Below, piece by piece: positions 44,288 through 53,091 of a DNA stretch of 64,000 bases (the stretch's first letter is position 1; each line of letters starts with the position of its first letter). The notes under the pieces were generated by a model that saw nothing but the letters and a program-made list of their open reading frames with translations, was not told where the DNA came from and did not search any database. Source of the stretch: Thalassospira sp. TSL5-1 (GTDB taxonomy: Bacteria; Pseudomonadota; Alphaproteobacteria; Rhodospirillales; Thalassospiraceae); assembly GCF_001907695.1 (NCBI RefSeq), contig NZ_KV880641.1, forward strand, positions 1 to 64,000, written 5' to 3'. The position numbers and the translations under genes are program-made.

Positions 44288-45271
44288 ATGAATGCGCCTT
44301 TGCGCCAACGTTGTTCAGATATTTTGCGCGCCAAAGTGCGCAATGAACCAGTAACGATGGTGGTGCATGTGGCGTTGTCGCTGCTGATTGTGATCAATGT
44401 GGCATCGGTAATGCTGGATACAGTCGAACCCTTTGCCCGCAACCATGTCGACTGGTTTTGGGGCATTGAAATTATCTGCACCACAGCCTTTACCGTTGAA
44501 TATCTGCTCAGGATCTGGAGCGCGCCGGAGGACGACCGTTTTACCGGGCGGTTCGGGCGCCTGCGCTATATCGCAAGCCCGATGGCCCTGGTTGATCTGA
44601 TCTCGATTTTACCGGTTTTTCTGCTGTTGCTGACCAGCATCGATTTGCGTTTCATCCGAATTATGCGGCTGCTGCGCCTGTTGAAATTTACCCGCTATTC
44701 CCACGGGATGGACCTGCTGACAACGGTTCTGCGCCAGCAACTAGGCATGTTGGGAGCCGCCGGTACCGGGCTGGCCTGCTTTCTTATTTTCAGTTCCGGG
44801 GCGATGTATTTGCTTGAACATCAGGTGCAGCCCGAAACATTCGGTAATTTGCCCAAAGCCCTGTACTGGTCGATCATTACCCTATCGACCGTGGGCTATG
44901 GCGATGTCGTGCCCGTTACGGTGGGGGGCAAAGTACTGGCTGCCCTCATCGCCCTTAGCGGTATTGGCATGGTTGCCGTGCCGGCCGGTATTTTGGCATC
45001 GGCCTTTAGCAGCGAATTGCGCCGCCGCGAGGAAACCTATCGCCAGACCGCCACCCAGCATATGCAGGGCGGGCTGCATCTAACCGATGCCATGCGCGCC
45101 CGCCTGCAAGACCACCAGGAAGAACTGGGCCTGACCGATGAACAGGCGGAAATGATTATTAATGATGTGCGCGAAGTCCATCGTGGGCATATCGTGGATG
45201 ACACGCTGTTTTGCCCGCATTGCCGCAAGCCACTGCGCATCGAGGTCTCGGACCGTTCACGCAACCGTTAA
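44288..45271 (+). CDS. voltage-gated-type potassium channel
   Basis: A 327-residue six-helix channel. S4 is RFIRIMRLLRLLKF with regularly spaced Arg, the pore loop and filter are TLSTVGYGDVVPVT (near residue 205), and S6 follows. A cytoplasmic tail of about 85 residues ends with a single FCPHC pair, so two subunits might share a metal site. It would form a tetrameric K+ channel in the inner membrane. GGAGCC precedes the ATG. The gene lies between trpF and the trp leader, with no sign of a shared role. Confidence 0.9.
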   Translation: MNAPLRQRCSDILRAKVRNEPVTMVVHVALSLLIVINVASVMLDTVEPFARNHVDWFWGIEIICTTAFTVEYLLRIWSAPEDDRFTGRFGRLRYIASPMALVDLISILPVFLLLLTSIDLRFIRIMRLLRLLKFTRYSHGMDLLTTVLRQQLGMLGAAGTGLACFLIFSSGAMYLLEHQVQPETFGNLPKALYWSIITLSTVGYGDVVPVTVGGKVLAALIALSGIGMVAVPAGILASAFSSELRRREETYRQTATQHMQGGLHLTDAMRARLQDHQEELGLTDEQAEMIINDVREVHRGHIVDDTLFCPHCRKPLRIEVSDRSRNR

Positions 45272-45302
45272 ACGGCTTTTTGCAATAACGGGTTCAAAAG
45301 CC

Positions 45303-45331
45303 TTGACGTTATAAAAAAGCCCGCGCATAGT
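45303..45331 (+). promoter_or_regulatory. probable trpE(G) promoter
   Basis: TTGACG (45303-45308), 17-base spacer, CATAGT (45326-45331). The -10 ends only six bases before the ATG of the leader peptide at 45338, so the transcript would start at or next to that ATG (a leaderless leader ORF). Confidence 0.6.
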
Positions 45332-45337
45332 TTGCCC

Positions 45338-45397
45338 ATGAAAACACAGGACATGACCCCAAACCGCATTGCAAATCGTTGGTGGTGGCGCGCTTAA
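45338..45397 (+). CDS. trpL: trp operon leader peptide
   Basis: A 19-residue leader peptide ending Asn-Arg-Trp-Trp-Trp-Arg-Ala-stop. Three adjacent Trp codons just before alternative hairpins is the classical design for tryptophan attenuation: slow charging of tRNA-Trp stalls the ribosome and frees the antiterminator. There is no ribosome site upstream because the promoter sits directly ahead. The arrangement resembles the leaderless trpL of Sinorhizobium meliloti. Confidence 0.9.
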   Translation: MKTQDMTPNRIANRWWWRA

Positions 45398-45401
45398 AGC
45401 G

Positions 45402-45460
45402 GGCGGCCAACCCATGTCTTGATCATTTTACCGGCCGCCTGATTTTGCAGGCGGTTTTTT
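45402..45460 (+). terminator. trp attenuator: antiterminator and terminator hairpins
   Basis: Antiterminator: GGCGGCC (45402-45408) with GGCCGCC (45433-45439). Terminator: CCGCCTG (45435-45441) with CAGGCGG (45448-45454), then TTTTTT. The two share 45435-45439, so only one can form. The first arm lies just behind the leader peptide's stop, within reach of a ribosome stalled at the Trp codons. Confidence 0.9.
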
Positions 45461-45535
45461 GTTTTCAGTCATCTTCCATGTCTTTCTGAAAAACGATCTC
45501 CGTCTGTGGCAGTGCCCCACAACAGGAGACGACCC

Positions 45536-47806
45536 GTGACCACCCCGACCCAGCCCACCCGCCTGTCGCAACCATCGCATCAGGATGATGAAGTCCCCCG
45601 CGATTATCACTATGTCACCAATGGCGGCATCCAGGTTTCGCGCCGACAGACCGAGATTGTTTATGAAAACGCCACCGCCGGGCTGATTGACAGCCTGGAT
45701 GCGGCAAAGGGTGTTTTGCTGTCTTCGTCCTATGAATTTCCCGGGCGTTATTCACGGTGGGATATGGGGTTTGCCCAACCACCGCTGGAACTGACCGGGC
45801 GGGACCGTGGTTTTGCGATTCATGCGCTAAATGAACGCGGTCAGGTATTGCTGCCCGCCATTGCCCCGATTTTGGAAAATCACCCCCATATAGAAGGGCT
45901 GACCCTGGGCGATGAGGGTATTTTTGGCACCGTTGGTCAACCCGCCAAATGGTTTGCCGAGGAAGAACGCAGCCAGCAACCCAGCCTGTTTTCGGTGGTG
46001 CGTATTTTGCGCGACCTGTTTGCCCATGCGGGCGACGAACGGTTGGGGCTATATGGCAGCTTTGGCTATGACCTGGCCCTGCAATTTGAACAGATCGCCC
46101 TAAAACAGGACCGTCCCAGCGACCATAAGGACCTGCATCTTTACCTGCCCGACAGCATTATCACCGTGGATCATGCCGCCCGCCGTGCCGTGCGCCTGGA
46201 TTATGACTTCACCATTTCCAGCGGCGAAAGCACCCAAAGCACGCAGGGCCTAGCCCGCAAAGGTGCCGCCCATCCGCCGTCGCGCGGGGCCAACCATGTT
46301 GCCCAAAACGATATGGCCGAGGGCGAATATGCCGCCATTGTCGATGATGCCAAACCGCGCTTTTCCCGGGGCGAGCTGTTTGAAGTGGTACCATCACGGG
46401 TATTTTGCACCGCCTGCACCACGCCCCCGTCGGAAATTTTCCGCCGCCTGAAACGGCGCAACCCCGCCCCTTATGGCTTTTTGATCAATCTGGGCCATGG
46501 GGAACATTTAATTGGCGCATCACCGGAAATGTATGTGCGCGTCACCGGCAAACGGGTGGAAACCTGCCCGATTTCCGGCACGATAGCGCGTGGCCGCGAT
46601 GCGATTGAGGATGCGGAAAATATCCGTACCCTTCTCAATTCGGCCAAGGAAGAATCCGAACTGACGATGTGCACCGATGTGGACCGCAACGACAAGGCCC
46701 GGGTGTGTAACCCCGGTTCGATCCGCATTATTGGCCGCCGCCAGATTGAAATGTATTCCCGCCTGATCCACACCGTGGACCATGTGGAAGGCAGGCTTCG
46801 CGAAGGGTTTGATGCGTTAGATGCGTTTTTGACACATTGCTGGGCCGTCACCGTGACCGGTGCCCCCAAACGTGCGGCCATGACCCATATTGAAAATGTC
46901 GAACGCAGCCCGCGCGCCTGGTATGGCGGGGCAATTGGCGCTGTATTATGCAATGGCGACCTTAATACCGGCCTGACCCTGCGTACCGTGCGCCTTAAAC
47001 AGGGCATTGCCGAAGTCCGCGCCGGGGCAACTTTGCTTTATGATTCAGAATCCGCCGCCGAAGAAGCCGAAACCGTGCTGAAGGCATCGGCGATGATTGA
47101 CGCCATCACCCGACCCGATAGCGAACAAAATACCGATGACCCCACCCGGTCCGGGATTGGCAAGCGGGTCTTGCTGGTCGATCATGAAGATAGTTTTGTA
47201 CAAAACCTTGCCAGCTATATCCGTGCGACCGGGGCTGAAACCCTGACCATGCGACCCGGCTTCCCCGATGAAGTGTTTGATGATTTCCAACCCGACCTGG
47301 TGTTTTTATCACCCGGTCCGGGCCGACCGGATGATTACGGCCTGCGCGGCAATATTGAACGGGCCCTGGCACATGGCCTGCCTGTCTTTGGCGTGTGCCT
47401 TGGCCTGCAAGGGATTGTTGAATTTTTTGGCGGGTCGCTGGGGCAGTTGGATACGCCGATGCACGGCAAACCCTCCAAGGTGCATTTGCAAACCAGTGAC
47501 CCGCTTTTTGCCGGATTACCGGAAAATGTCGTTGTTGGCCGCTATCATTCACTGTTTGCCGACCCGGAAACCCTGCCCTCCGACCTGATCGTCACCGCCA
47601 AAAGCAGCGATGGTGTGATTATGGGCATTCGTCACAAATCATTGCCCATCAGCGCGGTGCAGTTCCACCCCGAAAGCCTGCTAACACTGCAGGGCGAAGC
47701 CGGAATGCACATGATTGCCAACCTGTTGCGCCATCCAATGGGCCGTCCTGGTGGCAAAGAAACGAATGAAACCGGTGACACCGATGAAGCAGACAAAGCC
47801 GCGTAA
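45536..47806 (+). CDS. trpE(G): anthranilate synthase, fused TrpE-TrpG
   Basis: A 756-residue fusion. The N-terminal two-thirds is the chorismate-binding TrpE part (GASPEMYVRVTGKRVETCPISGTIARG; AVTVTGAPKRAAM), the rest a class I glutamine amidotransferase (TrpG) with the Cys in VFGVCLGLQGIVEFFGG and His-Glu in VQFHPES. It makes anthranilate from chorismate. The start is the GTG at 45536, with AGGAG at 45524-45528; the frame opens 10 codons earlier but lacks a ribosome site. Regulated by the upstream attenuator. Fused TrpEG is common in Rhizobiales and Rhodospirillales relatives. Confidence 0.95.
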   Translation: MTTPTQPTRLSQPSHQDDEVPRDYHYVTNGGIQVSRRQTEIVYENATAGLIDSLDAAKGVLLSSSYEFPGRYSRWDMGFAQPPLELTGRDRGFAIHALNERGQVLLPAIAPILENHPHIEGLTLGDEGIFGTVGQPAKWFAEEERSQQPSLFSVVRILRDLFAHAGDERLGLYGSFGYDLALQFEQIALKQDRPSDHKDLHLYLPDSIITVDHAARRAVRLDYDFTISSGESTQSTQGLARKGAAHPPSRGANHVAQNDMAEGEYAAIVDDAKPRFSRGELFEVVPSRVFCTACTTPPSEIFRRLKRRNPAPYGFLINLGHGEHLIGASPEMYVRVTGKRVETCPISGTIARGRDAIEDAENIRTLLNSAKEESELTMCTDVDRNDKARVCNPGSIRIIGRRQIEMYSRLIHTVDHVEGRLREGFDALDAFLTHCWAVTVTGAPKRAAMTHIENVERSPRAWYGGAIGAVLCNGDLNTGLTLRTVRLKQGIAEVRAGATLLYDSESAAEEAETVLKASAMIDAITRPDSEQNTDDPTRSGIGKRVLLVDHEDSFVQNLASYIRATGAETLTMRPGFPDEVFDDFQPDLVFLSPGPGRPDDYGLRGNIERALAHGLPVFGVCLGLQGIVEFFGGSLGQLDTPMHGKPSKVHLQTSDPLFAGLPENVVVGRYHSLFADPETLPSDLIVTAKSSDGVIMGIRHKSLPISAVQFHPESLLTLQGEAGMHMIANLLRHPMGRPGGKETNETGDTDEADKAA

Positions 47807-47816
47807 CACAGACATG

Positions 47817-47843
47817 TGCCGCTTAGCATTCTGCTAAGCGGCA
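47817..47843 (+). repeat. perfect inverted repeat after trpE(G)
   Basis: TGCCGCTTAGCA, TTC loop, TGCTAAGCGGCA: a 12-bp perfect stem 10 bases after the trpE(G) stop. No T run follows, so it may stabilise the 3' end or act with the next terminator. Confidence 0.7.
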
Positions 47844-47900
47844 TCACACAGTAGCCTCCCCCACCACCGGTCCCCCCTGAGACCCCGGTGGTTCACTCCA

Positions 47901-47934
47901 ACGACCATGCGGCACTTTGCATGGTCGTTTTTTT
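47901..47934 (+). terminator. intrinsic terminator after trpE(G)
   Basis: ACGACCATGC (47901-47910) and GCATGGTCGT (47919-47928), a 10-bp perfect stem with an 8-base loop followed by TTTTTT. Ends the trpE(G) unit ahead of the converging methyltransferase gene. Confidence 0.9.
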
Positions 47935-47957
47935 ATCCCGTTTATCCTTTTTTCGGC

Positions 47958-48581
47958 TCAGTCCTCGTCATCGCCAAGGGTGCCATCCACCACGCTGTAA
48001 TCGGGCGGCGGGGTGCGGCGGAAGGCATCAGGATTGCCTTTCTTTTTATCGCGAATGGTGCGGAAAAGCTGGCGACCATGAAACGGCACGGGTTTTTCCT
48101 CCGTCGGGCCACCAGCGCGCACCGGGCGCGGGGCAAAACGGCCAAGGGTGATCAGGCGGTCATACATCACGATATTGGCGGCAATGGCGACATTGATGCA
48201 AAATTTCATCGGGATTTTCAGGATGAACTCGCAATGTTCCTGGGTTTCAGGCGACAGATCCCCCCGTTCCGGTCCAAAAACATAGGCTGCCCGCGCCGGA
48301 TGTTTGAAACTGGGCAGTTCGATGGCGTCAGGCGTCAGTTCCACCCCCACCAGGGTGCAGCCCGTTGGCAGCATCATATTGTCCAGGTTGGGAAAGTGGT
48401 AATAGGGCATCTGCTCGGACGCCTTGGAAGTATCGGTTGCGTGTGCTTCTTCTGTTTGAAAATCCGCATCGACGGTAAAGGCAAAGCTGGCACCGAAGGC
48501 ATGGGCCGATCGAAACAGCGTACCAACATTCAAGGGCTTGCTGGCACCCTCAATCCCGATCCCGAAATAACCGCGCATCAT
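47958..48581 (-). CDS. TrmH/SpoU-family RNA 2'-O-methyltransferase
   Basis: A 207-residue SPOUT methyltransferase. The knot is visible in GIGIEGASKPLNVGTLFRSAHAFGASFAF (motif 1, with the Asn/Arg), AYVFGPERGDLS (motif 2, with the Glu) and MKFCINVAIAANIVMYD (motif 3). The start lies at the ATG pair 48581/48578, with GGAGG at 48585-48589; the frame opens 30 codons earlier. Substrate likely a tRNA ribose but not determined. It converges on trpE(G). Confidence 0.9.
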   Translation of the reverse strand: MMRGYFGIGIEGASKPLNVGTLFRSAHAFGASFAFTVDADFQTEEAHATDTSKASEQMPYYHFPNLDNMMLPTGCTLVGVELTPDAIELPSFKHPARAAYVFGPERGDLSPETQEHCEFILKIPMKFCINVAIAANIVMYDRLITLGRFAPRPVRAGGPTEEKPVPFHGRQLFRTIRDKKKGNPDAFRRTPPPDYSVVDGTLGDDED

Positions 48582-48817
48582 AGTCCTCCGTGCTGCACGC
48601 CTGTGCGCTTTCACACACTCCAAAATAAAAAATTGCCCCCCGGCTATAGCCCGAAGCCGCCGGTGTATCAAGCAACTCCCCCGCCAAATACGCCGCTTTG
48701 GGCGATAGATACGGTGTTTTCTGCAACATGAAGGAAGTGTGCAAACGGATTAGAGGCGAAAGGCGGCATGATGAATCCTGGGTGAATGGATCCTGATCGT
48801 CTCAAAACGCGATTTCC

Positions 48818-48844
48818 GACCTCGATCACGATTAAGGTCGCCCT
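48818..48844. promoter_or_regulatory. 27-bp element before the membrane AraC gene (copy 1)
   Basis: A 27-base block matching the one at 49968-49994 at 22 places, with the common core ATCnCGATTAAGG flanked by GACCT on the left and CGnCCT on the right. It ends 58 bases before the AraC gene's start. Confidence 0.7.
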
Positions 48845-48902
48845 TCACCGGTATTTTCTGCAAAATCAGGCGATTATTTCCCGCCGGAAGCCGAGGCCGT
48901 CC

Positions 48903-49940
48903 ATGCTGTTTATTCCTCTTCCGTTTGTTGTTTCGCTTCTGCTGATCATTCTGTTTGTCGCCGTGATCAAGCGTGACTCCGAAACGGCAGCCAATATTCC
49001 CTTCCTTGCCCTGATTTTACTCAGTGCGCTGCAATCGGTTTTTTCAGGTTTACACTGGGGATATGACGTTAAGGCGGTCATGTATATCACCCCGGTGACA
49101 GCGGCGTTCATGCCCCCGCTGACCTATCTTGGGGTTTCGCAACTGGTGGGTAAAAACACGCCAAAGCAGTTTTTCCGGCTGAGTTTTCACCTCCTACCCG
49201 CCATCATTGTGCTTTTGTGTATGGCCACACGCCGCGCGGCAATTGATATTGTGCTGATCCTGATATTCATCGGGTATGCAGCCGCTATTTTGCGGCTCAT
49301 GCGGCACGGCACGGATGCCCTGCGCCTGGCCCCGTTCGAGGGGGCGACATCCACCTATCATGCCATTCTGTTCGCGGCCTTTGCCCTGGCCCTGTCTGCC
49401 ACGCTTGATACCCTGATTTTCCTGGATTTTTTATGGAAAGATGGCGCGCTTGCCGTTCAGGTCATTACCTTTGGCAATCTTGGCACCCTGATCATTTTGT
49501 CCATTGCCGCCGGTGTTGCCAGCCGCAGTCATGTACCCGCCGAAATGCCGGAAACCCCGCCACAACCAAAACAAACCGAAGAACTGGCCGAAGACAAAGA
49601 AACAATCCTTGCCGTCCAGGCGATGATGAAAGACCGGCATGTTTATCGTGATCCCGACCTTAACCTGGATCGCCTGTCCCGAAAAATGACACTGCCATCA
49701 CGCCAGATCTCGGCTGCCATCAACCGCGCGACGGGCAAAAACGTGTCACAATATGTCAACGAATACCGCATTGCCGAGGCCTGTACCTTACTTGCGGAAT
49801 CCGCTACCCCTGTTACCGAAATCATGTTTGATGTCGGTTTTCAAACCAAGTCGAACTTCAACAGGGAATTTCGCCGGGTGACGGACATGTCGCCGCTGGA
49901 ATGGCGTAAAAAACATGGCGCAAATGGCGGCATGCACTAA
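48903..49940 (+). CDS. membrane-anchored AraC-family regulator
   Basis: A 345-residue protein with an N-terminal membrane part of about seven helices (residues 3-225: LFIPLPFVVSLLLIILFVAVI onwards) and, after a Pro/Glu-rich linker, a C-terminal AraC DNA-binding domain (LDRLSRKMTLPSRQISAAINRATGKNVSQYVNEYRI; VTEIMFDVGFQTKSNFNREFRRVTDMSPLEWR). Such proteins pass a signal sensed in the membrane to DNA. GAGGCC precedes the chosen ATG; the frame opens 39 codons earlier. A 27-bp element precedes it and is repeated before the exporter operon 140 bases further on, so it probably regulates both. Confidence 0.88.
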   Translation: MLFIPLPFVVSLLLIILFVAVIKRDSETAANIPFLALILLSALQSVFSGLHWGYDVKAVMYITPVTAAFMPPLTYLGVSQLVGKNTPKQFFRLSFHLLPAIIVLLCMATRRAAIDIVLILIFIGYAAAILRLMRHGTDALRLAPFEGATSTYHAILFAAFALALSATLDTLIFLDFLWKDGALAVQVITFGNLGTLIILSIAAGVASRSHVPAEMPETPPQPKQTEELAEDKETILAVQAMMKDRHVYRDPDLNLDRLSRKMTLPSRQISAAINRATGKNVSQYVNEYRIAEACTLLAESATPVTEIMFDVGFQTKSNFNREFRRVTDMSPLEWRKKHGANGGMH

Positions 49941-49967
49941 AAAAGCCCACCCTATCCAGACAATTTT

Positions 49968-49994
49968 GACCTGAATCGCGATTAAGGACGACCT
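49968..49994. promoter_or_regulatory. 27-bp element before the exporter operon (copy 2)
   Basis: Second copy of the element, same orientation as the first. It contains the palindrome AATCGCGATT and the flanking CCT/AGG dyad. It lies 28 bases after the AraC gene's stop and 88 before the adaptor gene's start, where an activator site would be expected. Confidence 0.7.
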
Positions 49995-50082
49995 AAAAGC
50001 TGTTTCAGGTCTCGCATTTTGCCCCATCCTGCATGCTGTCGGCATCACCACAATCATTGCCTGAAATTGCAAGGTTGCCGAC

Positions 50083-51246
50083 ATGCACACAATAACCGAT
50101 CACAACGACAAAATTGCCGCAACACTGACATCCCTGTCGTTTGAACCAGCGGCCAATGACCCACCACCCCCGAAAAAGCACAGATCAAAGGGGGCGCATG
50201 CCATCGCCATTATGACGATGATCGGGATCATCGCAGCCTTCCTGACAGCCGCGATAATGGCCCCAAATGATGACGCGCCCCTTCTTGTGCGTATGAAGGG
50301 CCTGTTTTCCGAAATAACCGATGTGTCGGAACCCGGAGCCAATGCGCGGCTTAACGCCACATCCACACAAACCACTCTGCCCTTAACCGAAACCTTCCCC
50401 ACACCGTCAAATGCACCGGCCCCAAGAGAAATTACCGGTTCCGGGTTTGTGGTAACGCCCCGTTTCACCGCCGTATTTTCCAAATATGAAGGCCGCATCA
50501 CCAATATTGCCGTTGTACCCGGCGACAGGGTGGCACAAGGGCAAATACTGGTCACACTGGAAGATGCCAATGCCGATTTTGCCCTGGAACAGGCCCTGGC
50601 CGACAAGAATGCCGCCAGTCTTTCGCTTGCGGCAGCGATGATTGATTTAAAACAGGCCCGCACGACCCTTGACCGCATTGAAATTCTGGCAAAGCGCGAT
50701 GCGGTATCCAAACAGCGGCTGGATGAAACACGCACAATGGCAAGAAGTGCAGCCAACAACGTAGAGCAGGCGCGACAAAAGATTGAGAGCACCGACCTTG
50801 CCATTCGCATCGCCAAAGAACGCCTGGCAGAACTTGTCATTCGTGCGCCTTTTGCCGGGACTGTCACACACTTAAACGCCCATACTGGCGACACGGTACT
50901 GGCCCGCGCCGATAGTGTTCGTGACAGCCAAAGCCTGCTGACCCTTGCTGATACACAGCACATGATGATCGACGCCGACGTGGCCGAAACAAATATTGCC
51001 AGCCTTCATCCGGGATTACGCGGCGAAGCCGTTCTGGATGGTTTTCCCAATTATCCTTTCCCCGTTGAAGTCACCCGGTTGTCCCCTGTCGTGTCGCTTG
51101 AAAAGGGCACAATCACGCTGCGTCTTTCCCTGATTGATCCGCCAAAAGGCATGCGGCCCAACATGGCGGCACGCATCCGCCTTTTGCTTCCCCATCAAGC
51201 CAAGCTGCATGAAAGCAGCCTGCAAACAGGTGACGTAACACAATGA
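50083..51246 (+). CDS. HlyD/MacA-type periplasmic adaptor
   Basis: A 387-residue membrane-fusion protein: cytoplasmic start, one helix at about 40-62 (AIAIMTMIGIIAAFLTAAIMA), a lipoyl half-motif (GRITNIAVVPGDRVAQGQILVTLED), a coiled-coil hairpin of about 80 residues, the second lipoyl half (LVIRAPFAGTVTHLNAHTGDTVL) and a beta-barrel domain. It would connect the ABC exporter encoded downstream to an outer-membrane channel, which is not in the window. Its stop overlaps the ATPase gene's start. Confidence 0.9.
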   Translation: MHTITDHNDKIAATLTSLSFEPAANDPPPPKKHRSKGAHAIAIMTMIGIIAAFLTAAIMAPNDDAPLLVRMKGLFSEITDVSEPGANARLNATSTQTTLPLTETFPTPSNAPAPREITGSGFVVTPRFTAVFSKYEGRITNIAVVPGDRVAQGQILVTLEDANADFALEQALADKNAASLSLAAAMIDLKQARTTLDRIEILAKRDAVSKQRLDETRTMARSAANNVEQARQKIESTDLAIRIAKERLAELVIRAPFAGTVTHLNAHTGDTVLARADSVRDSQSLLTLADTQHMMIDADVAETNIASLHPGLRGEAVLDGFPNYPFPVEVTRLSPVVSLEKGTITLRLSLIDPPKGMRPNMAARIRLLLPHQAKLHESSLQTGDVTQ

Positions 51247-51941
51247 CACAGAACAGCTATATCGCACTTGATGGCATACAAAAAAGCTATCGTATCGGCG
51301 GGGAAACCATCCCGATTTTCACCAATCTTGACCTTTCCATATCCGAAGGGGAATTTGTTGCCATCATGGGGCCGTCCGGTTCCGGTAAATCAACCCTTCT
51401 GAACCTTCTTGCCGGTATCGATACCCCGGATGCGGGCATATTGCGCATCCATCATCAGCGTATTGATCGCATGGGCGAAGCCGCACGCAGCGCGTGGCGT
51501 GCCCACAATATGGGCATTGTCTTTCAGTTCTATAATCTGTTGCCGATGTTAAATGCGGCGGAAAATGTGGCCCTGCCCCTACTGTTAAAACCCCTATCGG
51601 CAGCAGAACGCCAGCTTCGCGTCACCAAAGTACTGAATCTTGTCGGGCTTCGGGGGCGGGAAAAGCAATATCCATCCGTGATGTCAGGCGGGCAGCAACA
51701 GCGTGTCGGCATTGCGCGCGCCATTGTATCGGACCCATCCCTGTTGCTGTGCGATGAACCCACCGGTGATCTTGACCGGAAATCCGCCGACGAGGTTCTG
51801 GAAATACTCGCCTTTCTGAACCGGGAAATGGGCAAAACCATCATCATGGTCACACATGATCCCCAGGCCGCCCATGCAGCCAGCCGGTTATTGCACCTTG
51901 ACAAGGGCCAGTTCATTGACACGGAAAGGGCAGCATCATGA
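51243..51941 (+). CDS. MacB/LolD-type ABC exporter ATPase
   Basis: A 232-residue ATPase: Walker A GPSGSGKS (near residue 41), Q-loop FQFYNLLPMLNAAENV, signature MSGGQQQRVGIARA, Walker B LLLCDEPTGDLD and VTHDPQAA for the switch His. All catalytic residues are present. It is stop-start coupled to the adaptor gene and to the first permease gene by 4-base overlaps, so this is one operon. Confidence 0.93.
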   Translation: MTQNSYIALDGIQKSYRIGGETIPIFTNLDLSISEGEFVAIMGPSGSGKSTLLNLLAGIDTPDAGILRIHHQRIDRMGEAARSAWRAHNMGIVFQFYNLLPMLNAAENVALPLLLKPLSAAERQLRVTKVLNLVGLRGREKQYPSVMSGGQQQRVGIARAIVSDPSLLLCDEPTGDLDRKSADEVLEILAFLNREMGKTIIMVTHDPQAAHAASRLLHLDKGQFIDTERAAS

Positions 51942-53086
51942 CCTTTTTAATGTTGGTGCGCAAAAATGCCTGGCGGAAACCGTTTCGCAGCATCCTGTTA
52001 ACGGTCTGTGTCGCCATCGCCTTTTTGATCTATGGCCTGACAACAAGTTTCGTCGAAGGATCACAGGGAACAAGTGGGGCTAGCGACGATATTTTAGGCG
52101 TTATGAATGCGGGAGGACGCCCCCTGACCCTGCCAATGGCCTATCTTGCCCGCATCACGGCCGAACCCGGTGTTGCGGCCGTGTCGCCGGTGGCCCGCCT
52201 GCGGGGTTTTGTCAATACGCAAAGAAATATCATGGCGCTTAGTGCCGTTGACCCCGAACAAATTCTTGCCGTAAATGGCAAGGAACTGGGACTGACGCCA
52301 CCATTGATCGCCGCCCTCAACCAGGATCGTGACGGTATTCTGGTTGGACGTGCCCTGGCATCCAGCCAGAACTGGTCAGTGGGCGACACAATTACCCTGA
52401 CAACCTTTCAAACCACCCGGTCAGATGGCGGGCACAATTGGCGGTTTGCCATCAAGGGTATTTTCAACGGCGAAAGTACCAGTACCGATACCTATTTTGC
52501 CATTGGCCGGTACGATTATGTCAATGCCACCCGTGCGCAGGGACAGGGCAGGGACCAGGTCGATACATTTGCGGTTCGGCCCGGTTCGTCCGTTTCACCT
52601 GCCGAACTTGCCAGCCGAATTGACCATCTTTTTGTCAATTCGGCGGCCCCCACCCGCACACAGTCGGAACGGCAGTTTCTAAGTGCCTTCTTGCGCCAAT
52701 ATGCCGACATCACCCTGATCGTCGATCTGGTAATTGGTGCGGCCTTTGTCACGCTTTTGCTGATCGTCATCAACACCATGATTTTTGCCGTGCGCGAACG
52801 AACATTCGAGATCGCCATTCTCAAGACACTCGGCTTTTCCAATCGCAAAATACTGGTTTTGGTTCTGTCGGAAACGCTGTTTGTGTTTGTCATTGGCGGC
52901 CTGACCGGCCTTGCCCTGGCCAAACTGGCGACGGTCTTTGCCATGCCCGCACTGGGGCTGAGCTTTTCACCCCTTCTCGCCCTCAAGGCCAGTCTTCTGA
53001 TCCTTGCGCTTGGTATGGCAACCGGCCTTTTGCCCGCGTTCAATGCCATGCGCACACCCGTCATCAAAGCTTTCAGAACAAGGTAA
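51938..53086 (+). CDS. FtsX/MacB-type ABC permease 1
   Basis: A 382-residue permease: N-terminal helix after MLVRKNAWRKPFRSILLTVCVAIAFLIYG, a periplasmic MacB core domain of about 200 residues, and three C-terminal helices from about residue 265 (VIGAAFVTLLLIVINTMIFAVRERTFEIAILKTLGFS is the family coupling region). Together with the next gene it forms a heteromeric permease pair. Overlaps the ATPase gene by 4 bases. Confidence 0.9.
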   Translation: MTFLMLVRKNAWRKPFRSILLTVCVAIAFLIYGLTTSFVEGSQGTSGASDDILGVMNAGGRPLTLPMAYLARITAEPGVAAVSPVARLRGFVNTQRNIMALSAVDPEQILAVNGKELGLTPPLIAALNQDRDGILVGRALASSQNWSVGDTITLTTFQTTRSDGGHNWRFAIKGIFNGESTSTDTYFAIGRYDYVNATRAQGQGRDQVDTFAVRPGSSVSPAELASRIDHLFVNSAAPTRTQSERQFLSAFLRQYADITLIVDLVIGAAFVTLLLIVINTMIFAVRERTFEIAILKTLGFSNRKILVLVLSETLFVFVIGGLTGLALAKLATVFAMPALGLSFSPLLALKASLLILALGMATGLLPAFNAMRTPVIKAFRTR

Positions 53087-53091
53087 GTTCC

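Noticed and set aside
47817-47843. Calling the 12-bp inverted repeat after trpE(G) the terminator
   Set aside because: No T run follows; the hairpin at 47901-47934 has one and is the better terminator.
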